This document shows positions 22,045 through 34,649 of a DNA stretch of 64,000 nucleotides, piece by piece. Each line of letters begins with the position of its first letter. Positions within the stretch are counted from its first letter, which is position 1. Position numbers and translations under genes: made by a program. The stretch comes from Pseudoips prasinana (Eukaryota > Arthropoda > Insecta > Lepidoptera > Nolidae): NCBI GenBank assembly GCA_951640165.1, contig OX621243.1, positions 3,100,001-3,164,000 of the forward strand. Direction: 5' to 3'. Under the pieces are notes generated by a model. It was not told the origin of the DNA and did no database searches. It saw nothing but the letters and a program-made list of their open reading frames with translations.

Positions 22045-22125
22045 AGCTAGCTAAATATCATTGCTATAATAAAATAAATTTTATAAATGTTTTCATACAA
22101 TATGTAAATATCTATGTTACTAGAA
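22045..22125 (+). repeat. Left half of a repeat split by a LINE
   Basis: GCTAGCTAAATATCAT to ATGTTACTAGAAATAAT matches 62605-62690. The right half resumes at 23570-23645, so the intervening LINE was inserted into it. Confidence 0.55.
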
Positions 22126-22424
22126 ATAATAATAATATAATAATAATAATAATAAATCTTTATTACAAAAGGTGAATCGTAATACATAATGCATTTATAA
22201 TAATTTACATCATAGGGTTGTACTCACTTATAACTACGATTAGGTGGGTGAAGTGATGATCTCCTAGCTAGGTTATAAGCTAACCTGTATTAAGGAGTTT
22301 CAGTCCCGAACCCCTTATTTGAATTACATTTATCAGTACAATCTTTGGCAGTTATTATACATTAGATAAAACAAAGATTGAATTGTGCGTGTGTGCATGT
22401 GGCTGTGTGTGTTTCGTTGTGTGC

Positions 22425-22475
<51 letters not shown>

Positions 22476-22512
22476 TTTATGTCTGATTATTATTTTTATG
22501 TCACTGTAGGGT

Positions 22513-22548
<36 letters not shown>

Positions 22549-23570
22549 TAAAAAGAGAAAATAAACAAACGTATATTGCCACCTTAGTTTATATATTTTT
22601 CCGTTTCGTCGTACGTTTGGTTTTGAAGGAATTTGCGGATAGTTTGTTTGCAATTATAATAGGATAAACCGTATATTGAGCATTTCTCGCTAAGTTTATT
22701 ATAAAGAGAGGGGCCTAAGAAATAGAAAAACCTTTTAGTAAACGATGAACGAACTTGTGGAAGATTGCATATTTTATCTTTTCTGCGTTTACACATTTCT
22801 CTACAGGGCGTTTTCAGGTGCTGCAAGAGAACCGTTTGTAGAATAAAATGTTGCCGCACATTGAGGACCTCACATATGCTGTATAATTGATTAATGGGAA
22901 AAATTATTGGGCGAAAGGTAGCAACCTTCAGAATGGCTCTGTGTGAAATTTCCAACGGTCTTAAGATAGTTTTTGCAGCACCGCCCCAGCATGAAATACA
23001 GTACGTAATAATTGAAACACATAAGGCAAAATATACACTACGAATTATAGGAGGATTTGCAATACTTCTTAGGGTTTTAAATATATATATAAGTTTGCGT
23101 ACTCTACTAGTCAGAAAGTTAATATGGGTTTTGAAGTTAAGATTCTTATCTAACTCAATGCCTAGATATTTAATGTGGTCAACAGAAGATATAAGAGGGC
23201 ATTGACATGCAGATTGTGTTTGGCATGAATGTATTTTTAGGGATATTGGCGTCTTTGGTTGGGAGGCTGAGCTGATGGAGAAAGTTATATACTTCGTTTT
23301 GGAAATGTTAAGAGTAAGCGTGTGTGAATAAAGCCAATTTATTACTCGATTAAGGCCTATTTGTGCCTTCTGCTCGAGTTCAGGCCATGAATTTGCAATA
23401 AAAGTTATTGCAGTATCGTCTGCAAAAGATGTAACTTCAGCGTTCTGAATATTAAGGTTACATAAGTCATTTATAAAAACTAGGAACAGCGTGGGACCTA
23501 ATATACTGCCCTGTGGCACACCGTAATATATGGGGAGTTCGTCACTACTGCTTGATAATAATGTATACAG
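22126..23570 (-). pseudogene. CR1-like LINE, 5'-truncated, minus strand
   Basis: The open frame 23519-22584 (311 residues) starts inside the RT at PQGSILGPTLFLVFINDL, has SFADDTAITF, KTKYITFS, IKYLGIELDKNLNF, CISCWGGAAKT and a C-terminal LQNQTYDETEKYIN. The 3' UTR carries (CA)n and (TA)n tracts (22429-22472, 22515-22547) and ends in (ATT)n at about 22130-22155. It is of the same type as 59740-61405 and 23790-25441. Confidence 0.8.
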
Positions 23571-23645
23571 CTATATTACTACTTCTGACTATTTACAAGC
23601 GCTTTTTTAAAGTCTACGTGAATAAAAACCTTTTTTATTTTTATT
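23570..23645 (+). repeat. Right half of a repeat split by a LINE
   Basis: CTGACTATTTACAAGCGCTT then AAAGTCTACGTGAATAAAAA also occurs at 62708-62780, directly continuing the sequence seen at 22045-22125. Confidence 0.6.
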
Positions 23646-23789
23646 ACCCGCTTTCATATTATTATCCTGGGATATAAATTTCTGAACTGTTGTTTCTGTC
23701 CCAAAACGGACAAAGAAATAAAAAACTAATTATCTTAAAAATGCTCTGCCTAATTCGGGATCCGATGGCAGTATTGTAAATTTCTAAAT

Positions 23790-25441
23790 GCATACATGTT
23801 ATAGATGATGACATCCCTGCGTCTGTTCTAAAAGAACATAAAACTACGCTAGTTCCACAGCTTACTTTTATCTTTAACCTATGCATTAGTACCGGAGTGT
23901 TTCCAGATCAATTAAAAAGAGCTCTCCCCGTACACAAGGCTGCTGAAACGAAACTTGTATCAAACTACAGACCTATATCTATTCTGCCTGCTGTATCAAA
24001 TACATAGGAGCGAATAATGAATTATTAGATTGAAAAACTATCTCGAGTCTAACAACCACATATCGGACAGGCAGTATGGCTTTCGTAATGCTACGTTTTC
24101 GTAATGGTCCACGGATGATGCAGTACATGACTTAACTAACTCTGTAGTCGAAGCTTTGGACAGAAGGGAGAAATGTTTGTCAATTTTCATTGATCTGGCC
24201 AAACCGTTCGATACAGTTTCATGTCTGTTCTATGTCTTAAACTAGAACGGCTGGGTATTCGAGGAAACCAACTTAAAATGTTCTGGAGTTACCTAAGTAA
24301 TCGTACACAGTGCACCAAAGTAAATGATCAGATTAGCGAAGAACTTTCAGTTGTGTATGGTGTTCCTCAGGGAAGCATCCTCGGGTCTACCTTATTCCTT
24401 GTGTACATAAATGACATGTGTGAACTAGAGTTAAACAACGGTAAAATGGTAGCCTACGCAGACGATACCGCCTTAACATTTAGAACGCAAACGTGGGAGG
24501 ACGCTTTTTGTGCAGCTTAAGTTGGATTTGAAAGAGTTACACACTGGCTCACAACTAACCTACTCACACTAACTGTTAACAAAACAACCTTCATGATATA
24601 CAGAATTAGAAATACGGAAGCAAGTTCTTTAAACCACCTTAACATTAGTGCCCATAAGCAAGTTGGTTGTAATACAGACTGCGACTGCCCTAAACTTGTT
24701 ATGGTGACAGCAACTCGATACTTAGGTGTGACTTTGGACGAGAAACTCTCCTTCCAACCGCATATTAGCAAGTTGTCCGGTAGAATACGCAAACTAATCT
24801 TTGTATTTAAATACTTGTGGCATGTCGCTGACCCTGACACTGTTAGGATGGTTTATTATTCCTTGTGCCGGTCTGTAATAGGATACTGTATTTCTACATG
24901 GGGTGGTGCATGCAAGACCCACCTAATACAACTAGAGCGTGCACAGAGAGCAGTGTTAAAGGTATGCACTTTTTAAACGTATCGCTTACCTACTAAAGAG
25001 CTATACGAATACTGTGAAGTACTCAGTGTGAGGCAGATTTTCATACTCCACATAATATTAAGACAGCACACAGAAATTATTCCCAACAAACATAAAAACA
25101 CACTCCCACAAACACAACCTTTCTTAAAACAAACACGCACCCAACGTAAAAAAAAAATCATGTTACCACTACATGTAAGACATCTTTTGGACAAAAATTT
25201 TATTACTTTTTACAAATTTCTGAAAAACTCACCAGCCCTACTAACCAAAACTAAGTATAGCTTGAAAAAACGGTATCAATTAGTCTTAAAAAACTTAATT
25301 ATGTCGAAACAGAAGCATTTATTCATCCCTCTAATTATTAACATCATAATTTTAGACTTTAATTTTATTACAACACTTACACACTCATTACACCCGCACT
25401 CACCTATCCACACACACTCAAGCTCCCATTCAAACACATAA
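23790..25441 (+). pseudogene. CR1-like LINE, RT to 3' end, frameshifted
   Basis: Fragments in order: IPASVLKEHKTTLVPQL, NYRPISILPAVSNT, then (24221-24520) LERLGIRGNQLKMFWSYLSN, VYGVPQGSILGSTLFLVYIN, VAYADDTALTF; (24593-24976) TRYLGVTLDEKLSFQPHISK and YCISTWGGACKTH; (25028-25441) the C-terminal part and a His/Thr/Ser-rich end from a CA-rich 3' region. At least four frame breaks. Confidence 0.75.
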
Positions 25442-25449
25442 TGTAAATA

Positions 25450-27255
25450 ATGCGAGACATTTAACATTTTAAATTTTTTTCATTAATTTATTTTTTGTGT
25501 ATAATTATAATACATTAAATAATTAAATTAGCAGGTGCTGGTGCTGGTGCTTAAAGCTCAGGTTTTCCTTTTTTAAGCACCAGCCGCACTAATTATGGTA
25601 CTTACCATACCAAATAATGTATAAATAAATAATAGATAAATAGAAACAACATTACAATTATTTAAATCTAAATTGTTAATTTAAATATCTATTTAATAAT
25701 TACTTTCACATAAAATCACATAAAACATTGGACATCACATAAAACTTATTAAACATAATTATTGACTTCAAATCAAACTACAAAATTACAAATAAAAGTA
25801 CACCTTAACAATAAAAAGGGGGCAAGTGCGAGTCGGACTCGCCCATGAAGGGTTCCATAACAGCAAGTACCATAATTAGTATGTTTTGTTTTATTATTGA
25901 ATGGAAGGTAAATTGTGGTTTACGATTTAACACGTATTAAAAAAACGACATACTAGATCGCGTTCAAACCAATTTTCGGTGAAAAGTGAATGGCAGAATC
26001 CGTATCGCATACTTCCTTTGTTGTTAAGCTATATAATTTGTACCACTTGTCAAGGCAACTAAGGTATTGATTTTAATGTAAGTATAATATTTTTAGAACT
26101 TGGGAGTAATTAATAAAATCAATAAGAATATTTCAATTATTTTCAATAAATAAACGTAATAAAATCCTAAACTAAACACAGTTACGTTTACAGAAATTGC
26201 CATGTGTAAAATAATACAAATGTTGAAATTATAATTAATTATTTAAAATTGGAACAACATTACATATAAATGATATAATTATAGACTTATTTATTATACC
26301 TAAGAAAGCACAGTAGTTGCATTAAATCGCAATAATTAATGATTTAGAATAGGAACGATTTTCGTCGTCAATATTTTTTGTTCATGGCAATTATTTATTG
26401 ACAGGCAAAAACAATCTGTCAGGTATTTATTGCTGTTGTTTTGATACATGTCATCAATTTAGCAAATTATCTTGCAGATATTACGTTGAGTTCAGCATCA
26501 GTTCCTCCGTACTATAATATATATCTGTTGACAGTGGATTCACGAGAGGACGCTTTATAATTTAATTAAAATGACGAGTTTGCAATGTGTTAATTGCAAC
26601 ATTCGCTTGCTCCGACTAAGAAAACATGCATTATCCGATGAGAGTGAACTTCTCAATAAACCCAATGTTACTTTGTGCTATGTGATAATTACTGTTTGGT
26701 ACTTATATGAAGAGATTCTTAGATGAAGTATAACTAAGGATAAATTAATAATAATATCAATAAAATTAATGTAGTTACAAAAAACAAAGAACCTATTGTT
26801 TTATTTACCTCCACTCAAAACCTCATATAAAACCCCTCGCAAACTCACAGAAATGTACACTGGGTTATGAACATTGTAATTAATGGAAATAAAGAACTTT
26901 TCATTATTTCGAGGCGATGGCTGGCCCACACGTCATACTCGTGAACGGGTGCTGCTTGCGATAACTGGACGAAATGCTGTTGGGGTACTCATTTATTTTT
27001 TTTCGCCTCTGGTAGACTTCGTGTGACTTGTTAATTTTGTAAATGTACGCGGATGCACCCACCGTTTTTTCGTCTAGCAAGATGATATTCTAAATGCTTG
27101 ATTGAAATTGAATGCTATTGCTTATTTATTTTATTATGATTCACTGGATGATAACGGTTCTGTGCGTGCATTAGCCTACATAACAACCAATCACAATGTA
27201 AGTAAAATACATGATATTAAAAAAAGAAATCGTAAAATGAAAGCAAAAGAAGACG
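25450..27255. other. AT-rich stretch without a supported gene
   Basis: 25815-25860 is an end of repeat F (GCGAGTCGGACTCGCCCATG). A short frame from 26571 (MTSLQCVNCNIRLLRLRKHA...) has a CxxC pair and about 50 codons, preceded by AATATATATC; it may be the start of a transposon gene but nothing downstream continues it. The rest is unassigned. Confidence 0.3.
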
Positions 27256-27259
27256 AAAA

Positions 27260-27690
27260 AAATAAGCCCGGAGTTTCTTTGTGGCTTTCTTCTCCGGGTC
27301 GTCCACCTAGGTAGCTAGAGAAAGCCGCAGGCTAGCTAGGATAGTTCCTCAGCGGCGAGGATCGCTTTGGCCCATTAACGCGTGATCGGTGATCCCGTGC
27401 ATGCGATCACACCCTCATTTAGAATTTCGTCTTTTTGCTTTAGTCTTCCATTCTTTCATTTTATTATAGTAGAACTAAATTTCAAAATAATAGATTAGTA
27501 AATTGTTATTTATTTAAGGATTTCAGTAAATATATGCGATAAAACAAACCGCACGGACTGACAAATAAAATTTTTTTTGTAACTTTTTACTATTCACTAT
27601 GTTCATGTACTGCATTGTGACCTTGACAAGTACAAGTGTATGTTAATACCCAAGTGCTGAATAAAATTTCATTTCATTTAATTTCAACAA
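27260..27690 (+). repeat. Interspersed repeat E
   Basis: Same order of blocks as 17980-18512 with a central deletion (the CTGAGCTGTGGC segment is missing), ending TGCTGAATAAAATTTCATTT. Confidence 0.7.
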
Positions 27691-27971
27691 ATAATATTAA
27701 GGTTGGTAACACCAGTGCTATAAACATCGGCTGCGTATTTAATTTTGAAAATAATATAATTAATGCTTTAGCTAGCCTACATAATGGTGAAATTTAGTGT
27801 AAATACTGGACTACGTACGACAGCTAACCTAAAGAATAGTGCTGCTACACCAAAAAAAAGTCGGTAATACTACTATAATAACCTGATACTAAATTAGTAG
27901 AATATACAAAATTACAAAAGCCTAAACTAGATCAACTTTCCAAACGAAACTCTTAAGAATCAGCATCTAGT

Positions 27972-30296
27972 ATGGCATCGAAGGCAAAGAGTGCTACCAA
28001 CAGTGGCCGCAAGGTGCCACTAGTCATATGCTACAAATGTAAGAAAAATGTTGACCACAGAAATACATTGCAATGTTCAATATGCAGGAACAATTTTGAA
28101 TTTGATTGTGTTGGTTACCTCCAAGGACTATATCGATTGAAGGATCACGAAGAAAAAAAGAATTTTAAATGGGAGTGTGAGAGATGCACAAAAAAAGCCA
28201 AAGACCAGATGACACCTACTTTTGAACCTTCTTTTGTGACTACAAGAAGAAAAAAACAGTCTGGGACAAACTCCTGTGAAAATGTTACGCCTAACCAACC
28301 AACACGAAAATTGCGGCACACTATCTACAACTGTCTTGTAAAGCCACATCTACTATACCTAATTGAAATTTGGGGCAGTGCTGCTAAAACGAAACTATTA
28401 GAACTCCAAATCACTCAAAACAAACTCTTAAAAATTCTGTTCAACTATCCATATTTAACACCGACTAGTACAATTTATAACAACACAAAAGTAATGAATA
28501 TCAAACAATTATATTTATAATACTTGTATTTTCATCAGAAAAGTCCTTAACAATAGTATTCATACAAAAATAAAACTAACACAATTTAAACAAGTTAGCC
28601 AACGTAGTACACGACGAGCTAGCTTACTAGTTTTACCGAAAATTAGAACTAACTATGGCAAAAAAATGCTAACTTTTGAAGGAGCACAACTTTACAATAA
28701 AATACCCTCACATATTAGAAATGTACACTCATTCAATGCATTCAAAACTCAACTTAGCCAATATCTAGTCGCAGATCAAAAACTGTTGGAGAAATGAACG
28801 CATTGAATGGGTAACTGAAGATGGTGAACTTCATTACAACTTATTCTAATTAGTATTGTTCTCAAGTAAGTGACATGTAATGTTTTTATTGAGAATAAAA
28901 GTTCTTTAAACTTAAACCTAACCAATCACAAGAGACAACGCCATGGTCTACACCGAAAAGCTCAAATTCAGATTTATTATTTGACTCTCACATACTTACC
29001 GAAGTAGATTCTACACTCAATGAATCACATGCTACGTGTGACCAAACATTATCTAAGAGCATGGATTGTACATTATCTGACGCAATATCAATACAAGAAT
29101 GGAAAGACACCGTACAAACTCTCCAGTCACAACTTGGAAGCGCGCAAAATGAGCTAGATATTATCATATTGGAAAATAATGAGTTCCTCAAACAAAAAAA
29201 TAATAAATTAAATAAAGAAAACAACACTTTAAAAACTCTCTTACGGCAGTCACCACAAAGACAGAGCCACAGTTGGTATGGTGAGAAAGCAGTAAAACGA
29301 CTGACCACGCACTCTATGCTACACTCTGAGATGCGTGCTATTTTTACGCCACCACGATTACCGGCTAAAATTAAAGAAGATACACTATTTTTCAGCGAGT
29401 TTATACCTATACAAACTTTTCAAAAGAGTATCGAAACCCTTGAAAAGCAATTACTTAAGTCCAAGAATGAAATAAAAAACCTCAGGGACAAAATCCTCCA
29501 CTTAGAACAGGCACTTCAAACACAAAACAGTCGTGAAACTCTTGGCTTTCAACACAAAATCAAACTGACTTCAACAGAAACTGTTGAACTTTCGCCTCCC
29601 AACAGAATTCTTATCCTCGGTACTCAGCAATGTGTTGGGCTATCTTCTGCATTGGCACGGTCACGAGAAAATACTGCATACGAAAAATATCTGAGTATGT
29701 CTCTAACGAAACCATATGCACTTACCACAGACGTCATTCAAAACTATCAGAATATTAGGTTAGCGCTCAATGACAAACTCATAATCTGTATAGGTGAAAA
29801 TGACTACGACATGAAAATCTTGACATCACAGCTTCGACAACTTATTAACTTCTTTAGTAATAACAATGTGATTATTTTAAGTATATTGCAAAATATGTAC
29901 ATGAATATTGATGATATAAATTTTGCTTTAAAAAATATGTGTAACGAATATAAAAACTGCCATTTTGTTCAATCTAAACGTAATTCATACAATTTGTGTA
30001 AGTCAATTAATTTTGTTATTGACAGTATTGATTATGAAAATAAATTCTTGAATGTGGTTGAGCTAAAAAAATTGATGATACGCAATAAGTCAATTATACA
30101 AAAATCTGACATTAAATATAAACCCTCTTTGAAAAGAACTATTCCCTATTACTTTGACCGACTCCAGTCAAAGCGCGATGAGGCAAATAAGTCTGAGATA
30201 AAAGACTCTACAGTGACAAGGAAAGGGACTATACCGCACTATTTTCCTGTAGTCGAAAATAAACAGTTTTTTCGTAAAGGAAACCAAAATAAGTGA
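27972..30296 (+). pseudogene. CR1-type LINE ORF1: PHD finger plus SGNH-esterase-like domain, split by a nested LINE
   Basis: Removing the insert and one target copy (28299-28925, 627 bases) leaves a single frame of about 565 residues. Residues 15-80: PHD finger with CYKC, CSIC, FDC and WECERC zinc ligands. Residues ~150-300: polar and coiled-coil (IQEWKDTVQTLQSQLGSAQN; FQKSIETLEKQLLKSKNEIK). Residues ~330-450: a fold like an SGNH esterase, with ILILGTQQC at the place of the GDS block and IICIGENDYD as the GxND block. PHD plus esterase ORF1 is known for CR1-like elements. The block I Ser is not evident, so catalysis may be lost. ORF2 follows immediately. Confidence 0.8.
28299..28916 (+). mobile_element. 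Nested 5'-truncated LINE inside ORF1
   Basis: A 618-base insert flanked by a 9-base duplication CCTAACCAA (28290-28298 and 28917-28925). It encodes the end of another reverse transcriptase: LRHTIYNCLVKPHLLYLIEI, WGSAAKTKLLELQI, and further on LYNKIPSHIRNVHSFNAFKT. It ends GAGAATAAAAGTTCTTTAAA, a LINE 3' end. The 182-residue ORF 27972-28520 is a chimera created by this insertion. Confidence 0.85.
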
Positions 30297-33200
30297 CCCC
30301 TTATTATTTAAAATCTTACACCAAAATATTGCAAGTATCTTATCGAGACAGGAAATCGTAGAGTTAACCCTATTAGAACTACGTGAGGATGGTTATGATC
30401 CTGACATAATATGCCTGACTAAAACTGAAGGAGCTACCGTACTTAAAAAAATACGCAACGCCAAAGACGTTTGAAGCCTGCGGCATTGAAGTTCCTTTGC
30501 ACAAATTACTAATTATCTGTTTATATAGAACACCCACGTCTGACCCAAATATATTTTTAAATAATTTAGACCAACTATTATATGACATATTAAATAAATA
30601 TAGAACGAAAATGAACATTATTATAACTGGGGATCTTAATATTAACACTTTAAAACCTGGGAAAATCACCAGTGACCTGAAAGATATATGTCATAACTAT
30701 AATTTACAACTGCACATCGACATTCCAACTCGAAAAGACTCTTGTATAGATCATATACTGAGCAATATTAGAAAGCAAAAGCTGACGTTCTGCCTCTCTA
30801 TCTTTCAGATCATGAAACAGCGCAATTCCTAAGATTTCCGGTGAAGCAAAAAAAATCCATACAGAAATGTTATACTATATACAAAAAAGATTACTGCCCC
30901 GAGAACGTCGCTAAATTTAAAGAATGTCTCAGTAATCTAACATGGTCGGAGTATATTCAGACGATGATTTAAATAAATCTTTTAATAGCTTTTACGAAAT
31001 GTTTTGTTTATTATACAACCTGTGCTTTCCTAAAATAAAAGTTACAATAAATAACACTACTAATCATCATAAAAAATGGATAAGCAACGGTCTTAAACAT
31101 AGTTGTAACACAAAATGATCACTACGTTATCTTTATTATAAAAACAAAGGCCCATTACATAAAAATAGGTATTTAAAGTACTCACATATACTAAAAAAGT
31201 GTATTTACAATGCAAAAAAGAACTTTAATATTAAATACATTAATAAGAGCAAGAATAAATGTCGAGCAACCTGGTCAATTATTAATAATGAAATTGGTAA
31301 TAAAAACATTGACAGTAGCATCTCAGAACTGCGACTAGACAATGAATTACTGACAAATCCTATTGACATAGCGGAGGCTTTTAATAATTATTTCATTGAC
31401 ATAACAAATACTTTGACATCGGACAAATCAAGCCATAATATTTTTTGTAATTATGGAATGAATTCAAATTCTATGTTTCTTAGAGCTATGACGACCGAAG
31501 AGGTAAAAAAGGAGATAATGACATTAAATAATACAAATGCAGAAGGCTTCGATGGCGTAAGTACTAAAATTATTAAAACCTGTGCTCCAGAATTGATTGA
31601 GGTTTTGACATACTTAATAAATCTATCTTTTTCCACAGGGACTTTCCCTGAGGTACTTAAAATGTCTATTGTAAAGCCACTTCATAAAAAAGGTGAGAAA
31701 AATAATGTCACGAACTATCGCCCTATAACACTGATACCCATCCTCTCAAAAGTATTAGAGAAATGTATGTACAAAAGACTAGCTGACTTCTGTAGTAAAT
31801 ATAATATCATCACAAACGATCAGTTTGGATTTCAAAAACGAAAGTCAACTACTTTAGCAATATTTACGCTCTTGAAAACAGTCTTGACAAATCTAAATAA
31901 TAATCACTTAACAACAGGTCTCTTTTTCGATTTATCTCAAGCATTCGACGTCGTAGCCCACGATCTTTTACTAAAAAAGCTTGAAATTATCGGCATAAGA
32001 GGACCGACACTACAATGGATAGCAAATTATATATCACATCGAAAACAATGCGTGGCGATTAATAAAATTGTAGATGATGAACTTATGACATTTTCATCTA
32101 GCTTTAGGGAAAACAAACGCGGTGTTCCTCAAGGGAGCGTATTGGGACCAATTTTATTTATATTACTTATTAACGACATATCACAACTCACTAATTATAA
32201 AAGTATATTATTCGCTGACGATATTTCAATTATAGTGACATCTAATAAAAAAATATAATTCAATATGCAATCATGAAACTGACATCAACAACACAATTGA
32301 TAAAAACATAAATTGGCTAGATAAAAATCAATTACAGATTAATTTAAATAAATCTAATTATGTACAATTTAATAAATCGAAGCACGAGAAATATAATTTT
32401 AATCTCAAAGTTGACAAAATAGAAGAAGTACCACAAACGAAATTCCTAGGGGTTCTAATAGATCATAACTTAAATTGGAAAACACACTTAGACAGCCTAT
32501 GCAATAAGATCAATCAATTTATGTATGCTCTTAGTCAAATTAAAAAACTAACAAGTAAAAAAACTGCAATAATATCTTACCATGCTTACATTGAATTGAT
32601 ATTGCGTTACGGACTCATCTTATGGGGGAATAGCACAGATACAAACAGAGCTTTCATAGACCAAAAGAAGTGCATACGGGTGATTTGTGGCATCCGCCCT
32701 GACGAATCCTGTAAACCTTTATTTAAAGAACTTGGCTTATTACCACTACCATCATTATATATTTATGAAATTTGTTATTTTGTTAAAAAACATATAGAAA
32801 TATTTAATCGAGCATGTGACGTCAACACAAGATTAAAAAGAGATCCATTCAGACTTGTACTAATAGATAGTCCAAAATCGGAGAAATATGCGAAAAGCTG
32901 CCTTGTAATGTGTGTACGGATCTATAACAAAATACCTGATAGTTTAAAATCGCTAAACGAATTCCTATTTAAAAAGAAGTTATACGAATGGCTGACTGTA
33001 AATAACTTCTATGACATTAAAGACTTTTTTAATCACAAGACATAAAAATGTGCAATATATAATAGATTGAATTTGAACAAATGTATAATTTATTTTACTT
33101 TATGATTTTTATTATTATATTATCGATAATTACCACTAAAATGTATATAGTATTTAGTATCGCCTCTTAGTTTTTTAAGTAATATTTGCATGCTATTGAC

Positions 33201-33303
33201 TTGCGTAGCTAAACATGTGGACATAACAATCGCATGTATTGTAACTTTAACACCTTTATATACTGTGTTTAAAGCAAATAAAAAAATAAATAAATAAATA
33301 AAT
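30294..33303 (+). pseudogene. CR1-type LINE ORF2: endonuclease and reverse transcriptase, damaged
   Basis: Starts FKILHQNIASILSRQEIVEL and PDIICLTKTEG (endonuclease), then a deletion, then IIITGDLNINTLKPG and DSCIDHILSNI. RT (31413-32258): VTNYRPITLIPILSKVLEKC, NDQFGFQKRKSTT, GLFFDLSQAFDVVAHD, RGVPQGSVLGPILFILLIND, ILFADDISIIV. A frameshift in an A-run near 32250 leads into the remaining part (KFLGVLIDHNLNWKTHL; 32521-33045 RYGLILWGNS to FFNHKT). The 3' UTR ends in (AAAT)n at about 33275-33303. With ORF1 this is nearly full length. Confidence 0.8.
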
Positions 33304-33789
33304 AGTTTTTTGCATATTCGTAACCTAACTCGCGACCCGGTTAGGGTTTTCGGGGCAGGTTCGGAATAAATCCATGTAAAAGAAAGAAAAAAGAGCGACA
33401 ACATTTACTTTATCACCATATCAATGTTTATGTAAATATAATATGTAAGAATCTTCATTGGTACTCTAGTTAACACTAGCATTCCATTGCCACATCGGTA
33501 GCCACACGATGATACTTATTACTTAGGCAGTAAGAGTGATTTTCGAACTGCAATGACCGTGGATAGTCATGGGGTTGACCCACAGATTAACAAACGTAAC
33601 CTTAAAATAAAACTGGCTATAACTTTTATATCCCATGTTCTAAAAATCTAAGAAATTTAAAATGCCTTTTCTATCACATTAACTACCAATTAAAACATAA
33701 AATATCCCGAAACACTAAATTTTACTAGCGGTACAAAATTCCCACACACACCTGCCGTTTACCTTTGCATGGTAATGTACATCATATAT

Positions 33790-34192
33790 TTTTTTAGTTT
33801 TATCATTGTCTTATTTTAAAAGTTACAGGAGGGACACTCACTTTACCACTTTGGAAGTGTCTCTCGCGCAAGCTATTCAGAAAAAAAATATATTAGAAAC
33901 CTCAATATCATTTTTGAAGACCTATCCATAAATGGATGTAGACATGTATGGATTTGGCAAAAATAAATTGAGTTTCAGTTCTATGGAGACCCACAAAATT
34001 TGTTCAGTTTTTTTCAATTTTTCTGTGGTAATCTTAATGCGGTTCACAGAATACATCTACTTACCAAGTTTCAACAGTATAGCTCTTATAGTTTCGGAAA
34101 AAACTGACTGTGACATACGGACGGACAGACAGACAGACATGACGAATCTATAAGGGTTCCGTTTTTTGCCCTTTGGCTACGGAACCCTAAAA
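33790..34192 (+). repeat. Interspersed repeat F
   Basis: Contains GTGTCTCTCGCGCAAGCTAT, GACGGACAGACAGACAGACA and a 3' end GGCTACGGAACCCTAAAA. Copies or ends also at 57600-57895 and 25815-25860. A very common lepidopteran repeat; class not settled. Confidence 0.65.
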
Positions 34193-34199
34193 ACCAACC

Positions 34200-34648
34200 T
34201 TTGGATGGCAAGGCTTATTGTAAGTAAGGTAAGTTGGCCGAAGTATGTGCCTGCTCTCACCAGGGTGTCTACCAGCCAGTCTCGACAACTACCTGACAAA
34301 GGACCGTGCTTCTGGGGCCCAAGGGCACATTTTTTCGACCCAAAACGAAAGAAATATACAGCCCTCACCTATGATAGTACGTTTACTCCGCTTGAAGCTG
34401 TCAGCTGCCTACGCTACACCACCGCCCGACTTCGAACTAACTTGAAGATGAGAGGGAGGCAATGCACCTTACACAAGTTGCGTCCCATATCATTGCGGTT
34501 TCCAACGTCTCCAAGGGATCAGTTTCACACCATAAGGCCTCTTGACATCGTCACGAGAGATTCCGTTAGTCTCTTTACAGTCCTACTAAAAATCGCTTCT
34601 TCCAAGCTTAGTCCAAAGCTAATTTTAGACTTGTTACTCCCAGGGTAA
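34200..34648 (+). other. Unrecognised open reading frame of ~150 codons
   Basis: The frame (nominally from 34166, inside the repeat F end) encodes a basic, Leu/Arg/Pro-rich chain: VSWPKYVPALTRVSTSQSRQ, GPRAHFFDPKRKKYTALTYD, TTARLRTNLKMRGRQCTLHK. No motif, signal peptide or splice context is recognised. Base composition is less AT-rich than its flanks. It may be a fragment of a transposon or a captured exon. Confidence 0.3.
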
Positions 34649-34649
34649 C

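Noticed and set aside
22362..22568. A His/Thr repeat protein
   Set aside because: Translation of (CA)n and (TA)n microsatellites in a LINE 3' UTR.
27972..28520. A 182-residue PHD-finger protein gene
   Set aside because: Its C-terminal third is the end of a different reverse transcriptase brought in by a nested LINE with a 9-bp target duplication.
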